A stretch of DNA of 5,571 bases, taken from assembly GCA_937888935.1 (NCBI GenBank), contig CALARO010000225.1, positions 1 to 5,571 of the forward strand. Direction: 5' to 3'. The stretch comes from an uncultured Clostridia bacterium. GTDB lineage: Bacteria; Bacillota; Clostridia; Christensenellales; Borkfalkiaceae. A program made the position numbers and the translations under genes. The notes under the pieces are model-generated. The model did not search any database. It was not told the origin of the DNA and was given only the letters and a program-made list of their open reading frames with translations. Numbering within the stretch: the stretch's first letter is position 1; each line of letters starts with the position of its first letter. Below, piece after piece: positions 5,480 through 5,571 of this stretch.

Positions 5480-5480
5480 C

Positions 5481-5522
5481 TTTCGCGTTATTCCTATATT
5501 CCCATAAGGGAATAACGCGAAA
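5481..5522 (+). other. Long leader hairpin ending at the ribosome binding site
   Basis: TTTCGCGTTATTCC (5481-5494) pairs perfectly over 14 bp with GGAATAACGCGAAA (5509-5522), leaving a 14-nt loop. Within it TATTCCC (5497-5503) can instead pair with GGGAATA (5508-5514) around ATAA, so the right arm has two mutually exclusive partners. The hairpin ends at 5522 and the ribosome binding site AAGGAAGG starts at 5523. No known riboswitch class is recognised. Confidence 0.75.
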
Positions 5523-5538
5523 AAGGAAGGAAAAGGAA

Positions 5539-5571
5539 ATGAAAAAACGTTTTGTTAACCTGATTGCGGCG
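5539..5571 (+). CDS. Start of a probable exported protein (truncated by window end)
   Basis: Only 11 codons are visible: MKKRFVNLIAA. Two lysines and an arginine followed by a hydrophobic run are typical of the start of a signal peptide or lipoprotein leader, so the product is probably exported or membrane-associated. The start is well supported: AAGGAAGG (5523-5530) lies 8 nt upstream, and a promoter and structured leader precede it. The family cannot be named from so little sequence. Confidence 0.75.
   Translation, partial: MKKRFVNLIAA

Overview
This window looks like an ordinary chromosomal stretch from a Gram-positive bacterium, probably a Clostridia-type Bacillota. The evidence is strong AGGAGG-like ribosome binding sites, sigma-A promoters with TATAAT -10 boxes (several of the extended TGn type), AT-rich intergenic DNA next to GC-rich genes, and a divergent second EF-G of the kind carried by many Clostridia. 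The taxon is an inference. No phage, transposase, CRISPR array, tRNA or rRNA gene was seen.

Layout. Positions 1-314 hold no gene. They contain two strong hairpins (8-37, 46-61) and then a repeat array in which a 23-bp unit recurs three times almost exactly, plus two decayed copies. Next come two minus-strand genes: a SIMPL (YggE-like, DUF541) protein at 315-971 and a small helix-turn-helix protein at 1095-1685. The terminator of the helix-turn-helix gene lies directly against the promoter of the SIMPL gene. A 260-bp divergent intergenic region (1686-1945) carries clear promoters in both directions. On the plus strand follow an EF-G paralogue (1946-4060), a membrane-anchored protein with four DUF1508 (YegP-like) repeats (4184-5380), and the first 11 codons of a gene that probably encodes an exported protein (5539 to the window end).

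Each gene appears to have its own promoter, so the window reads as five single-gene units rather than one operon or a dedicated system. The only suggestive pairing is the helix-turn-helix gene divergent from the EF-G paralogue, but no regulation is shown.

The points most worth a second look are these: a 16-residue repeat-generated insertion in domain III of the EF-G paralogue, together with altered GTPase motifs (NGMD in place of NKMD, DLPGF in place of DTPGH); a roughly 90-nt leader before the last gene with two perfect inverted repeats, the second ending exactly at the ribosome binding site and having an alternative fold; the repeat array at the left edge; and two promoters sharing the TTGCAA, 17-bp spacer, TGA-TATAAT arrangement. 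I found no convincing new biological system.
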